Notes: generated from the sequence alone by a model not told the origin. Positions 1 through 9,864 are shown, numbered from the stretch's first letter. The stretch: 64,000 nucleotides of DNA from Ephydatia muelleri (GCA_013339895.1 JABACO010000011.1:8952546-9016545); one strand, 5' to 3'. Numbers and translations are program-made.

Positions 1-1
1 G

Positions 2-3000
2 ACTGATGACGTGGCTGCTTTACAGGCGTACACTATTCGATCGCTTGACCAGCAAGGGTCAACAAAGTTGGATGTTGAGCAGTATAAGATGCAAAATGTT
101 AAAGACAGTCCTATCGAAAGCAGACAGAGACACCTTGATGTGATGTGCTTTCCAACACTTTTTCCTTCTGGGCAGTTTGGTGAATTCCACCCTCGAGACA
201 TTCACTTGTCAGCATCAGAGTATGCTAAATCTCGGCTGCTCAACAAAGATTCTCGGTTTCGAAAAGATCCTCAATATGTTTTCTTTTTGTTATGGCAGCA
301 AGAGATGAGGCAGATTTCTGCAGGCATTTACAATGTTCTTAAAACTACATCTAAGGGCAAAGTGCCTGTGCGTGAATTCCTTTCCAGAGTTTCAAATTCT
401 GATGAAAGTGTAGAAGCAAATCTTTCCACAATATTTCAATCTGTGCGTGGGACTAAGCAGTACTGGTTCCATAAAAGTAGTGAATTAAAATGCATGTTGA
501 GAGAGTATGGATCGCCCACTCTTTTCATAACTTTTAGCTGTGCAGAGTACAACTCTACCCACATAGATAGATACCTAAGGAAGGTCAATGACCATCCTCC
601 TAGCTATCCCATATCTAAGCTTTGCATTGAAGATCCTGTTTCAGTGTCCCGAAAATTCTCTGCAAATTTTCACCATTTATTTTACACTGTTTTGCTAAAA
701 GGATCTGTGCTTGGTGTAGTCCTACATTTCTTTTGGAAAAAAGAGTATCAGGCGCGGGGAGCCCCTCATTATCATGTATTGCTGTGGATTCAGGATGCGC
801 CAGTGATTGGGAAGAGTGATCCAAAAGACGTTCTTGCATGGATCCAGGAACGCATCACATGTAAAATCCCAGATGCTGCCCTCAACCCTGAACTCCACGC
901 ATTGGTCACTAAATATCAAATGCATAAGTGTACTAACCATTGCAAACGCAGGCAAAAGCTCAAAAGTGGTTTCATTACTAAATGCAGGTTTAGTTTTCCA
1001 CGTGACGTGACTGAGCATGCAGTGCTAAACCCAGTGGAGGAATGCCTCAAGTCGAGGAAAAAAATTTATCTCCTACCTCGAGCTGCACAGGAATGTAGAG
1101 TGAATGATTACAATCCACTACTGCTTCTGCTTTGGCAGGCCAATATGGACATTCAGTTCACTGCTGAATCTTCGTTAACCCTAGCTCATTATGTTACAGG
1201 GTACGTAACCAAAGCAGAGAAAAGTAACATGCAGGAAGTGTGGCAAGAGGTCAATTCAAACAGCAGTATCTACAGCAAGCTGTGGTCCTTTGGTGTTCGG
1301 AGCTTACGTTCCAGAGAGTGTGGCCTCTACGAAGCAAGCGACCTGTTACTTGGTGACCACCTCACCGAGAAATCAGTGACTGTGAAATGGGTTGATGCTT
1401 CAATGCCTCACAAACGAAAGCGCAGGCTTAAGACTCATAAACAGCTTGTGGAAGTTGAAAAGATGAATCCTGCTTCCACTGACATATTAGAGGGGAGCAT
1501 GGTAGACATATTTTACCCTACCAGGCCAAATGAGTTGGAAAATGTGTGCTTGTATGATTTTGTACAGTGGTACAAGTATTGCGGGACAGACAAGGATGGC
1601 TCTAGGGTATACCAGAAGCTGCAAAAGCCTCTTCTTCCTAATCACAAGCTGTTTGATCCTTCCAATGAGAACCAGAGAGAAGACTATTTCTATTCTCTCA
1701 TGTTACTATTCATTCCATTTCGAAATGAATGTGATCTGATGAAAGAAGGAGAAACAGCTGAGGTAGCCTTTAATCGTCTCATCGGTAGCAATGTCAGTCT
1801 GTCAGATCACCACGAAAAACTGCAAGCATTGTTGAAAGCGCAGACTGCAGTGAAGAAAATCAATGAAGCAAGAGAGGAGGAAGGGGTCGTTGTTCCTCCT
1901 GCAGAGGAAGACGCTTATTTTGGTGGTGAAGCTAAGGCAGCAATGGAAGATGTGTTCAATTTGAACGAGGTGAACGCAGCAGAGACAGTTGAAGAGCGTG
2001 TTGCTAAGCTCAATGCAGATCAGCTGCGAATCTTCAATGATATCAATGACCATCTTTGCCACCAAAAACTGCATGAAAATGGGAAATGCTCCTGTACTAA
2101 GCTAAAGCCCTTGTGTAAATTTATTAGTGGTGTGGGTGGTACAGGGAAATCCTTCCTAATTCATACGATTCGAGCAAAGGTTAATGAATTTTGGAACGAT
2201 AACAAAGATTCCATAAGGTGTGCACTTGCAGCTCCTACGGGATTGGCTGCATTTAACATAGAGGGTGTGACTGTACATAGACTATTTCAACTACCTATAG
2301 AGCATGATTCTAGGACATCCACTTACTGGTCACTACCTAAAGAATCACTTAAAGTCATGCGGAATGGTTTCACGCATGTGAAGTTAATAATCATTGATGA
2401 GGTTAGCATGCTATCAAGCCTGACCCTAGCTTACATTCATTTAAGACTTGATGAGTTGTTTGGAAGCGATCAATGGTTTGGGTCTATGAATGTCCTGTTC
2501 TTTGGCGATTTACTGCAGCTTCCTCCAGTAAATGGTTCAATGGTGTTCCAAAACATTTCCAATAAACTTATTGCCGCAAGGCTTGGCTGTGTGACAGCTG
2601 TGAACATTTGGAGGGAATCTATAGTGCATGATGAACTGACCATTAATGAACGACAAAAACGCGACCCAGAATTTGGTCAGTTGTTAAATGAAGTGAGGGT
2701 GAATTGTATATCTGACAAAACTGTTGCATTGTTGCACAATGCTGTCATAAAATGCACAGCTTTTGAAAAGTTCCAAGAACTCTTAGGCCAAAATTTGTCC
2801 CCTGTGTGTCTGTTTGCTACAAGAAAATCTTGTGACCAATTTAATGCAGAGATGCTTTCCAAAGCCAGTTCACCAATAATAAACATGCCCTGCATAGATG
2901 AGTTTGATGAAACAGCAGGGAAGGTGAAGTGGACTAAAAGGGCATCATCTGAACTAGAAAAGTTAAACAAAGACTGTAATATGACTGCTGGTTTAGAGGC

Positions 3001-4267
3001 AGAGCTAAAACTTGCAGTAGGCGTTAGGGTCATGCTAAGACGAAATATAAAAACCAGTGAAGGGTTGGTCAATGGTGCACTTGGTACTGTTACTGCCATC
3101 TCTAAGAACTGCATTCATGTTGCTTTTGATCACACTCCTAAACTGCAGTTTAAAATTGAACGTGTGCGTAGTAAGTTTCAAGTATTACGCCGTTTCTACG
3201 TGTACAGAAAGCAGTTTCCTTTAATATTGGCATTTGCAGTAACAATCCATAAGTGTCAAGGCTTATCATTAGACTGTGCAATTGTGGACCTTTCTAGTGA
3301 TATATTTGCAACAGGAATGGCCTATGTTGCCATGTCGCGTGTGAGAACACTAGCTGGTCTGCATCTGTTAGCATTTGATCCTAAATCGATCAAAGTCAGC
3401 ATGGAGTGTACTGAAGAAGTGAACAGGTTACGTAAACTATTTAGAAGTGACATTCCGTGCATAGAGCTGTCTGCAGTCCCTAACCCTATTAAGAGTAAAC
3501 CTAAGCGAACTGGTCGGGCTTGTGACATTTTACCTCCACAACCACTACCTAGCAAAGACCAGGATAAATCCACTGTTTCTGATTCTTTGAAATCTAAGAC
3601 ATCACAAAGGGGTAAAGGGCAGACACCAAAACAGAGTACACCCAAGTCCTCTGTTATAGATCTTACTGTTAATGATGTAAGGGTTGAGCGGGCAGAGAGA
3701 GAAACCACATGGCCATATCTCAGATATTACCAAACAGACGAACTGTGGCAACGTCAAAAGTGTACACAACTGGGCCTTACATTTCACAGTGCAAATAATT
3801 TTGACATCGGTGGCCCCAATATAGTTTTAAATCGCCCTAACACTGAAACAATATTGAGAGCAAGGGGTGATGGCAATTGTCTCCTCAGATGTTTCTCTCA
3901 AATCATAACTGGTTCCCCAGATCAGCATTATGCAGTAAGAATGTGCATAATTACACACATGAGACACATATCGCACCTTCTAATAGGATCATATGAATTT
4001 GATGGGGGAGATGATATTGAAGCATACATAGCTAATAGAAAAATGGATCGGAAGAGGAGCTATGGTACGAATAATGAAATGCTTACACTGTCTCACCTAC
4101 TGATGTGTAATGTATACTCATTTAATGCTCAGGCTTCAAATTGGTCATATGTAGCGAACCCTGGTCACATTGATCCCAACATTCCTGTCATTGTAGAAAG
4201 AAAATCAATGTATATTTACTACAGAAATGGAAATCATTTTGATATTGTAACCTCACAGTTGCCATAG
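2..4267 (+). CDS. Helitron Rep/helicase protein with C-terminal OTU domain (5' partial)
   Basis: Rolling-circle transposase of a Helitron. The frame is open from base 2, and the first possible initiator (GTG at 11) is not a credible eukaryotic start, so the N-terminus lies beyond the left edge. Order of domains: a Helitron_like_N-type region; a HUH nuclease motif with PHYHVLLW around 764-790; the paired tyrosines of the Rep site in HYVTGYVTK (codons at 1190 and 1202); a PIF1-like SF1 helicase with Walker A GVGGTGKS at about 2128-2151, Walker B IIDE near 2390-2402, and late motifs FAVTIHKCQG and YVAMSRVR near 3230-3345; then an OTU cysteine-protease-like domain with GDGNC at 3866-3880 and the paired His at 4235 (NHFDIV). 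No internal stop or frameshift is seen over more than 1,400 codons, so this copy may be recent. OTU domains are known from the Helentron/Helitron2 group. The element's 3' end was not located. Confidence 0.93.
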   Translation, partial: TDDVAALQAYTIRSLDQQGSTKLDVEQYKMQNVKDSPIESRQRHLDVMCFPTLFPSGQFGEFHPRDIHLSASEYAKSRLLNKDSRFRKDPQYVFFLLWQQEMRQISAGIYNVLKTTSKGKVPVREFLSRVSNSDESVEANLSTIFQSVRGTKQYWFHKSSELKCMLREYGSPTLFITFSCAEYNSTHIDRYLRKVNDHPPSYPISKLCIEDPVSVSRKFSANFHHLFYTVLLKGSVLGVVLHFFWKKEYQARGAPHYHVLLWIQDAPVIGKSDPKDVLAWIQERITCKIPDAALNPELHALVTKYQMHKCTNHCKRRQKLKSGFITKCRFSFPRDVTEHAVLNPVEECLKSRKKIYLLPRAAQECRVNDYNPLLLLLWQANMDIQFTAESSLTLAHYVTGYVTKAEKSNMQEVWQEVNSNSSIYSKLWSFGVRSLRSRECGLYEASDLLLGDHLTEKSVTVKWVDASMPHKRKRRLKTHKQLVEVEKMNPASTDILEGSMVDIFYPTRPNELENVCLYDFVQWYKYCGTDKDGSRVYQKLQKPLLPNHKLFDPSNENQREDYFYSLMLLFIPFRNECDLMKEGETAEVAFNRLIGSNVSLSDHHEKLQALLKAQTAVKKINEAREEEGVVVPPAEEDAYFGGEAKAAMEDVFNLNEVNAAETVEERVAKLNADQLRIFNDINDHLCHQKLHENGKCSCTKLKPLCKFISGVGGTGKSFLIHTIRAKVNEFWNDNKDSIRCALAAPTGLAAFNIEGVTVHRLFQLPIEHDSRTSTYWSLPKESLKVMRNGFTHVKLIIIDEVSMLSSLTLAYIHLRLDELFGSDQWFGSMNVLFFGDLLQLPPVNGSMVFQNISNKLIAARLGCVTAVNIWRESIVHDELTINERQKRDPEFGQLLNEVRVNCISDKTVALLHNAVIKCTAFEKFQELLGQNLSPVCLFATRKSCDQFNAEMLSKASSPIINMPCIDEFDETAGKVKWTKRASSELEKLNKDCNMTAGLEAELKLAVGVRVMLRRNIKTSEGLVNGALGTVTAISKNCIHVAFDHTPKLQFKIERVRSKFQVLRRFYVYRKQFPLILAFAVTIHKCQGLSLDCAIVDLSSDIFATGMAYVAMSRVRTLAGLHLLAFDPKSIKVSMECTEEVNRLRKLFRSDIPCIELSAVPNPIKSKPKRTGRACDILPPQPLPSKDQDKSTVSDSLKSKTSQRGKGQTPKQSTPKSSVIDLTVNDVRVERAERETTWPYLRYYQTDELWQRQKCTQLGLTFHSANNFDIGGPNIVLNRPNTETILRARGDGNCLLRCFSQIITGSPDQHYAVRMCIITHMRHISHLLIGSYEFDGGDDIEAYIANRKMDRKRSYGTNNEMLTLSHLLMCNVYSFNAQASNWSYVANPGHIDPNIPVIVERKSMYIYYRNGNHFDIVTSQLP

Positions 4268-5060
4268 AGAGACCACTGTGTCTAGTTTGTGAACCATGCT
4301 GCATTTAACTTGAGTGCATTGTGTAATCTTGATTAGTGGTGGTTATACACATTGCTGACGAACGTCTGGTCACTATGCTTGTTTTGAACCAAATACTATC
4401 ACTGAGTCCTTTGTCCAACTATTGGACTGTCCAACAATTGTGATTGGACTGGTCTAGCTGACAGAGCAGACCAAGGCTGTAACACAGCCATATATGGTGC
4501 ATGCATGTATTTGTGTATTCTATGTATTTGTGTATGTTACAAGGCTCAGATATTCATTGATTTCTAGTGTTAGCAAGTGGCCGCAGACAGTTGAGTTGCA
4601 TTGTGTACAGCAGACCACTTGAAGCCACCACATTTTGTAATGATTACTATTCTACTGCCACTTGATGTTAGAATGGGGCATGCTATACACATGTGTGTTA
4701 TGCCAAAAGTAGGCTACAATGAGTGAGCGAGGGGCTCATGACACCCCCACCTTTTGAGTGGATAATACATATATCTCTGCAAACTAACATGCACATGCAG
4801 AGATATATGGGGGACCTACTCCCATGGCCAATGATATACATGTATGTAAAAATGTGTGCACAACTTATACTCTCATGTTTGCAACAATTATAGCATGGTA
4901 TATACATCACAATGGACTTGCACATTGCAGATCTTGGAAACGTTTGAGTAACTGCTGTCATTTACAAAAATAAATTTCCATAAGTGATAGCTAGTTAACA
5001 GCAGAATGTATCAGATGTGCTAATTTCAACACCACTGCACCTGCATGCACCTCAGGTCAT
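4268..5060. other. non-coding stretch 3' of the Helitron ORF
   Basis: No convincing ORF. It should contain the 3' part of the Helitron, but no unambiguous terminal hairpin followed by CTRR could be fixed by eye. Composition is mixed, with short TGTATTTGTGTAT-type repeats near 4505-4540. Confidence 0.5.
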
Positions 5061-5063
5061 GTG

Positions 5064-5245
5064 ATTGGATGAAATTTGACCAATAGAATTTTAGCACACC
5101 TACACACACACACACTTCACTCCTCCCACTCAGTATGTGATGTCATGCATGAATAAGCGACCAATCAGTGAATGGACGGATGAAATTGGGCCAATAGAAT
5201 TATAGCACAGCTAGAACACATGGCTGTACATGTGTATAAACCAAT
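5064..5245 (+). promoter_or_regulatory. CCAAT/TATA promoter-like cluster upstream of the proline-repeat ORF
   Basis: CCAAT occurs at 5080-5084, 5161-5165, 5191-5195 and 5241-5245. The reverse form ATTGG occurs at 5064-5068 and 5185-5189. TATAAA lies at 5235-5240, about 100 bp before the ATG at 5340. Two of the CCAAT boxes lie in an imperfect duplication (about 5061-5100 and 5168-5212) that shares GATGAAATT and CAATAGAATT. A (CA)n run lies between them at 5102-5115. Clustered CCAAT boxes before a TATA box are a standard RNA polymerase II arrangement. Promoter function here is inference. Confidence 0.55.
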
Positions 5246-5290
5246 GACCCGCAGAACAGCACATTTCTCTCTTGAAAAAATTCATCAAAG

Positions 5291-5339
5291 GTAAATACTA
5301 TATTTTGCGAGTTGTTTCAATAATCTGTCTGCCACATAG
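5291..5339 (+). other. candidate 49-bp 5'UTR intron
   Basis: AAAG followed by GTAAATACT at 5291 and CCACATAG ending at 5339, immediately before ATG, would make a very short GT-AG intron between the TATA-driven leader and the start codon. This rests on the splice consensus only. Confidence 0.35.
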
Positions 5340-6047
5340 ATGGCTGAAGACAACTTAATGATAGGGATAGACTTCTTTGACGAGGATGTCCAAGATCGGG
5401 CACCGCCAGCAGAAGCCCCGCCACCGCCTGCAGCAGCGCTGGACCCACGGCCACCGCCAGCAGAAGTGCCGCCACCGCCTGCAGCAGCGCTGGACCCACG
5501 GGCACCGCCAGCAGAAGCCCCGCCACCGCCTGCAGCAGCGCTGGACCCACGGCCACCGCCAGCAGAAGTGCCGCCGCCGCCGCCTGCAGCAGCGCTGGAC
5601 CCACGGGCACCGCCAGCAGAAGCCCCGCCACCGCCTGCAGCAGCGCTGGACCCACGGCCACCGCCAGCAGAAGTGCCGCCACCGCCTGCAGCAGCGCTGG
5701 ACCCACGGCCACCGCCAGCAGAAGCCCCGCCACCGCCTGCAGCAGTGCTGGACCCACCGCCACCGCCAGCAGAAGCGCGGCCACCGCCTGCAGCAGCGCT
5801 GGACCCACCGCCTGCAGCGTTACCCCCGCTGATGCTCCCCCCAATGCTGCCCCCAATGCTGCCCCCAATGCTGCCCCCGCCACCCGCATGGCCTTACCCC
5901 GGGGGGGGGGAGAAGAAGAAGAGGAAGAGGCCGAGGAAGAGGAGGCGGCAAAACTATTTATTTTATCAAAAACAACTACACTTATCACTATTAATTTATT
6001 GTTATTGTAACATTAATTTTACATACGTATTTATTAAAGTTATATAG
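5340..6047 (+). CDS. proline/alanine tandem-repeat protein with basic C-terminal tract
   Basis: The ATG at 5340 follows a CCAAT/TATA cluster and a candidate mini-intron, and opens an acidic N-terminus (MAEDNLMIGIDFFDEDVQD). Eight copies of a 17-18 residue repeat follow, of the type APPAEAPPPPAAALDPR, alternating two variants, so the DNA has a 51-bp repeat with a 102-bp higher-order period (about 5400-5815). Next come a short LPPM repeat and a lysine/arginine tract (KKKRKRPRKRRR) that resembles a nuclear localisation signal. The tract follows a run of ten G at 5901-5910. One base more or less there would change the C-terminus to a glutamate-rich tail, so the true end is uncertain. A second frame (5377-5832) is open only because the repeat length is a multiple of three. 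No family recognised; it could be low-complexity sequence without function. Confidence 0.5.
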   Translation: MAEDNLMIGIDFFDEDVQDRAPPAEAPPPPAAALDPRPPPAEVPPPPAAALDPRAPPAEAPPPPAAALDPRPPPAEVPPPPPAAALDPRAPPAEAPPPPAAALDPRPPPAEVPPPPAAALDPRPPPAEAPPPPAAVLDPPPPPAEARPPPAAALDPPPAALPPLMLPPMLPPMLPPMLPPPPAWPYPGGGEKKKRKRPRKRRRQNYLFYQKQLHLSLLIYCYCNINFTYVFIKVI

Positions 6048-6173
6048 TAACTTGTGGTCGGGGCAATGCACAAAGCGTTCGTAAGGTATAGACATTTTGT
6101 CCATTGCACATCGTTCCTCATCACATTACAGTTATGAAGCTTCGTTGACACGGAGAAAAAAAAAACTTATGAA

Positions 6174-6476
6174 ACAAGTAAATAAAAACCTTCTCTAACG
6201 AGAAAGTTGGTGGGCATATAGGATTGACAATGTTGGTGTAAAAAGAAAAAGCACGGAAACAAGTGTGACAGAAATGTTACTGGAAAATTGAAATAGGCCT
6301 ATATTTAGCCCATTTTCTCAGGCGTGCGCTGCCTAAATGTGACTGGGCTAAATATAGGCCTATTTCAATTTTCCAGTAACATTTCTGTCACACTTGTTTC
6401 CGTGCTTTTTACACCAACATTGTCAATCCTATATGCCCACCAACTTTCTCGTTAGAGAAGGTTTTTATTTACTTGT
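6174..6476. repeat. long inverted repeat (hairpin), about 135-bp arms
   Basis: The left arm 6174-6312 and right arm 6344-6476 are reverse complements over almost their whole length, around a 31-nt loop. The main difference is an extra AAAAAG in the left arm within GTAAAAAGAAAAAGCACGG. No clear target-site duplication is visible. It is either a foldback/MITE-type element or a source of long double-stranded RNA. Confidence 0.85.
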
Positions 6477-7300
6477 ACATAGTCTGTTTACACAGTAACT
6501 ACCAGGTGTTAATGATGTCATAACAGAAACACAATCCTAAAGGTCACAGAAGAATTAATTATCAAGATCAGCAAGTCATGTGAACCAGTATGAGGGCATG
6601 TTCAGGCACTCCATATAGGCTGAGCATGGTGTGGACAAAAAGAGACTTGAAGTCAGCATGAGCCAAAATAAAGAATGATGAGGGGTTATGCCAAATACGA
6701 AAGCTTTATTACCCACTTCTTCACTAGAGAAAGATTATGTGAGTGCATAGGAATATGTATAGGCATGTTGTGGTAAATATAGTGTTATTCTTTGCCACAT
6801 GCATGTATACAGGACACGATATACAGTGTATGCAAGCATAAAGGACCAATCCAACGGGACACTGAGAATCAATTTACAGGGACAAAATTTACATACAAAG
6901 GACCAACCGTATGGGCCTATGGGGACACTGTCTTAGACCTATAAGTGCACGATCGCGAGGTATGTGTGTGTGCAAAGGACCAACCCTATGGGGATCGTAT
7001 GCACAAATAGAGGACCAATCCTATATGAGCACACGATACACGTACAGCCGTCCATCAAATGGGACGATGCACGTAGCTACAACCGCATGTGAGGGTTTTA
7101 TGTCATGTAGGAAGAACCATTTATATTGGAAACACAGACCAGCCTGCATAAAGAGGATTTGTTATAAGGAATACTTCGGCAACAATGCAGGTGAAAAACT
7201 AAGTGAGTGGTACAGAAGCTCACTACATAAACACTCAAAAATGCACACAGTTAAATGGAATAGATCCCATTGATCTATTTGACAGCTCCGCCGAAAGGGA
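6477..7300. other. retroelement 5' debris with degenerate GGACCAA repeats and an R1 fragment
   Basis: 6535-6590 resembles part of repeat R1 (shared ATCCTAAAGGTCACA and AATTAATTAT). 6480-6515 resembles one TIR of the MITE at 22,867. Four loosely spaced copies of AAAGGACCAAYCC lie near 6841, 6897, 6975 and 7009. No gene is supported. Confidence 0.45.
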
Positions 7301-7321
7301 AACGAGAACCAATTTCGTTCT

Positions 7322-8438
7322 TGCGAAGACGTCGAAGAGCGGCTGGAAACCTCCTCCGCCGCCATCGCCCGTGCAGAAAGGGGAGCGGGAAGAGAAGCGC
7401 TGGCGCGAGCTAAGGAGGCAGCGAAAGAAGATGTGATGGGGGCGGGTGTCTGGCCACTGCTGAAGGATCTGGAGGACCCAGAGCTGCGGCGTCTTGCACA
7501 GTCTCTACCAGCCACTGTTCTGAGAAGCATGCAGGGCGGATTCCACGACAAAGAAATACCTGGGAGCCTATCAGAGGTGGAAGACATGGGCAGAGGCCAG
7601 ACGCGAAGTACCCGCATTCCCTGTTAAGGATATACATCTAGCACTCTATCTACAACACTTAAGTGAATCCAGGGCAGCGGTAGAGGAGGCAGTGCATGCA
7701 TTATCATGGCTGCATGAGGTAGCTGGGCTTGAGTCAGTGGGTACGTCACCTATTGTCCAAGCGACATTGGCTGGACTGAGGCGCATGCTGGCCCGACCAA
7801 AGTCTCGTAAGGAGCCTGTAACGGCAGATATGTTGAAGGAAATGGTGGAGGCTGCAGGGCCAGATCCATCATTGACGGATGTCAGGTTATTGGCAATGTG
7901 TCTGGTTGCTTTTGCTGGATTCCTGAGATGCGATGAGCTCATTAAGCTCAGGTGTAGTGACATAGTATTTAATACCGAAAGCATGGTAATTACGATTGTT
8001 GGGAGTAAAACGGATCAGTACAGGGAGGGTTCCTCCCTTATTGTGGCTAGAACCGGTACAGTCACTTGCCCAGTCGGCATGATGGAGAGGTATTTTGCTA
8101 TGGGCGGGCTAGAATGTACAGCGCATGAGCATGTATTTAGGGCCATATCGAAGACCAAGTTGGGCGAAAAGCTGAGGAAAGGTGGTAGACTTAGTTATTC
8201 GAGAGCCAGGAAATTGTTGCTGGAGAAGATAAAGTCTATGGGTATGGATCCTGCTCTGTTTGGGATGCACAGTCTGCGAGCAGGCGGTGCCACTGCAGCA
8301 GCTAATGCGGGTGTACCAGACAGATTGTTCAAGAGACATGATCGATGGAAATCAGAGTCAGCAAAGGATGGGTATGTGAAATTAATTAAAGATTCAGTGG
8401 TCAGTCGTTTGGAGGTATCAAAGAGACTTGGCCTCTAA
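7322..8438 (+). pseudogene. tyrosine recombinase (Ngaro/DIRS-like YR), frameshifted
   Basis: Encodes a phage-integrase-fold tyrosine recombinase, which in YR retrotransposons integrates the circular cDNA. The coding signal starts in one frame (from about 7322, with DVEERLETSS near 7328-7357) and continues after about 7525 in another. The second frame has a TGA at 7521, so the join needs a one-base shift between about 7521 and 7530. The N-terminal core-binding part (YQRWKTWAEAR, then LALYLQHLSES) lies at 7569-7680, upstream of the first ATG-like codon of the long frame. The catalytic part shows box A Arg in GFLRCDELIKLR (about 7915-7952), a hairpin Lys in GSKTD, box B HSLR (about 8267-8278), KRHDRW, and Tyr at 8373-8375. 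All expected catalytic residues are present. No reverse transcriptase is adjacent upstream, so the element is 5'-truncated, or it is a Crypton-like element. Confidence 0.82.
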
Positions 8439-8456
8439 CTAGGCTTTCTTTGTTAC

Positions 8457-8550
8457 TCTATGTTGGCTGTCGTGCACAAGCGACGCTACACCAATGTGTT
8501 GTCAAGTGAATGGGGGGAGAGGGGTATATGCATGGCAATAGGAGGGAGAT
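8457..8550 (+). repeat. 94-bp direct repeat, copy 1 (candidate B1)
   Basis: Identical by eye over 94 bp to 9043-9136. It starts 18 bp after the recombinase stop codon. In Ngaro/PAT retrotransposons the 3' end has the order B1-A2-B2 (split direct repeats), and this copy sits where B1 would. GCAATAGGAGGGAG at 8535-8548 is inverted at 8596-8609, across the B1/A2 junction. Confidence 0.85.
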
Positions 8551-9042
8551 ATATGTTTATGTCGTTTGAACGTAGTAAATTAGACAGAAACTACGCTCCC
8601 TCCTATTGCGATTGGCAGCTTATGATGTAGGTGTGAAGCATGTGAGATGGCCACGTGGATCTGGGTATATGTATCTAGGAAGGCGGGAAGACTAGTCAGT
8701 CTAAGTCACAGTGCACGACTTACAGTCAACCTCACAGTCAACCTTTTCTTTTTTATGTGTATGTTTAGTTGTCTCCTTGACATTCATGAATGCAGTGACG
8801 CAGACTGGAAGGAGCTCATGTGCTGTCAGAACAATTGTATATGTAGGATGAGCAGTGTGTGTTGGTATTTTCCTCACTAAGTGAGGCTTTATTCCTTGAG
8901 CTAGTGTGGGCCCACCACTCTAAATAAATTAGGCTAAAATCAAATCTAGTTGTACGTAGCTGGCCCTTGCTCTCCATGTGGTGGTATGTGGTCGTGGAGT
9001 TTGTGTTGAGTCAGTGTTGTGTATATGTAGTTGATGGATATA
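8551..9042 (+). other. 492-bp spacer between the direct repeats (candidate A2)
   Basis: No credible ORF. If the element is Ngaro-like this is A2 and should also occur as A1 at the left end. No second copy is visible upstream within the window, consistent with 5' truncation. Confidence 0.5.
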
Positions 9043-9136
9043 TCTATGTTGGCTGTCGTGCACAAGCGACGCTACACCAATGTGTTGTCAAGTGAATGGG
9101 GGGAGAGGGGTATATGCATGGCAATAGGAGGGAGAT
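9043..9136 (+). repeat. 94-bp direct repeat, copy 2 (candidate B2)
   Basis: Perfect copy of 8457-8550. It ends exactly where the 16-bp minisatellite begins, so the array was either inserted at or grew from the end of the recombinase element. Confidence 0.85.
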
Positions 9137-9864
9137 GAAGGTGGCAGTACATGAAGGTGGCAGTACATGATAGTGGCAGTACATGAGGGTGACAGTACAT
9201 GAAGGTGGCAGTACATGAAGGTGGCAGTACATGAGGGTGGCAGTACATGAAGGTGGCAGTACATGATAGTGGCAGTACATGAGGGTGACAGTACATGAAG
9301 GTGGCAGTACATGAAGGTGGCAGTACATGAGGGTGGCAGTACATGAGGTGGCAGTACATGAAGGTGGCAGTACATGAAGGTAGCAGTACATGAAGGTGGC
9401 AGTACATGAAGGTGGCAGTACATGAAGGTGGCAGTACATGAGGGTGGCAGTACATGAAGGTGGCAGTACATGAAGGTGGCAGTACATGAAGGTGGCAGTA
9501 CATGAAGGTGGTAGTACATGAGGGTGGTAGTACATGAGGGTGGTAGTACATGAAGGTGTACTACCACCCTAAGGTGAGGGTGGCAGTACATGGAGGTGTA
9601 GTACATGAGGGTGGTAGTACATGAGGGTGGTAGTACATGAAGGTGTACTACCACCCTAAGGTGAGGGTGGCAGTACATGGAGGTGGTAGTACATGAAGGT
9701 GGCAGTACATGAAGGTGGCAGTACATGAAGGTGGCAGTACATGAAGGTGGCAGTACATGAAGGTGGCAGTACATGAAGGTGGCAGTACATGAAGGTGGCA
9801 GTACATGAAGGTGGCAGTACATGAAGGTGGCAGTACATGAAGGTGGCAGTACATGAAGGTGGCA
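9137..9864. repeat. 16-bp minisatellite array 1
   Basis: About 45 units of GGTGGCAGTACATGAA with single-base variants. Two internal copies of a block (about 9551-9600 and 9637-9685) contain the unit in inverted form (TGTACTACCACCCT), giving small hairpins. Open frames on the minus strand are an artefact of the 16-bp period. Confidence 0.95.

Noticed and set aside
11..13. GTG at base 11 as start of the Helitron protein
   Set aside because: The frame is open to base 2 and the Helitron N-terminal region is clearly incomplete; a GTG start is not expected in an animal gene.
5377..5832. Second open frame through the proline-rich repeat (Arg/His/Gln-rich)
   Set aside because: A 51-bp repeat keeps every frame periodic. 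The 5340 frame has the better start context and position after the promoter; the antisense frame is a shadow for the same reason.
9137..9864. Regular short repeats resembling a CRISPR array
   Set aside because: Units are strictly tandem with no unique spacers, and the window is eukaryotic.
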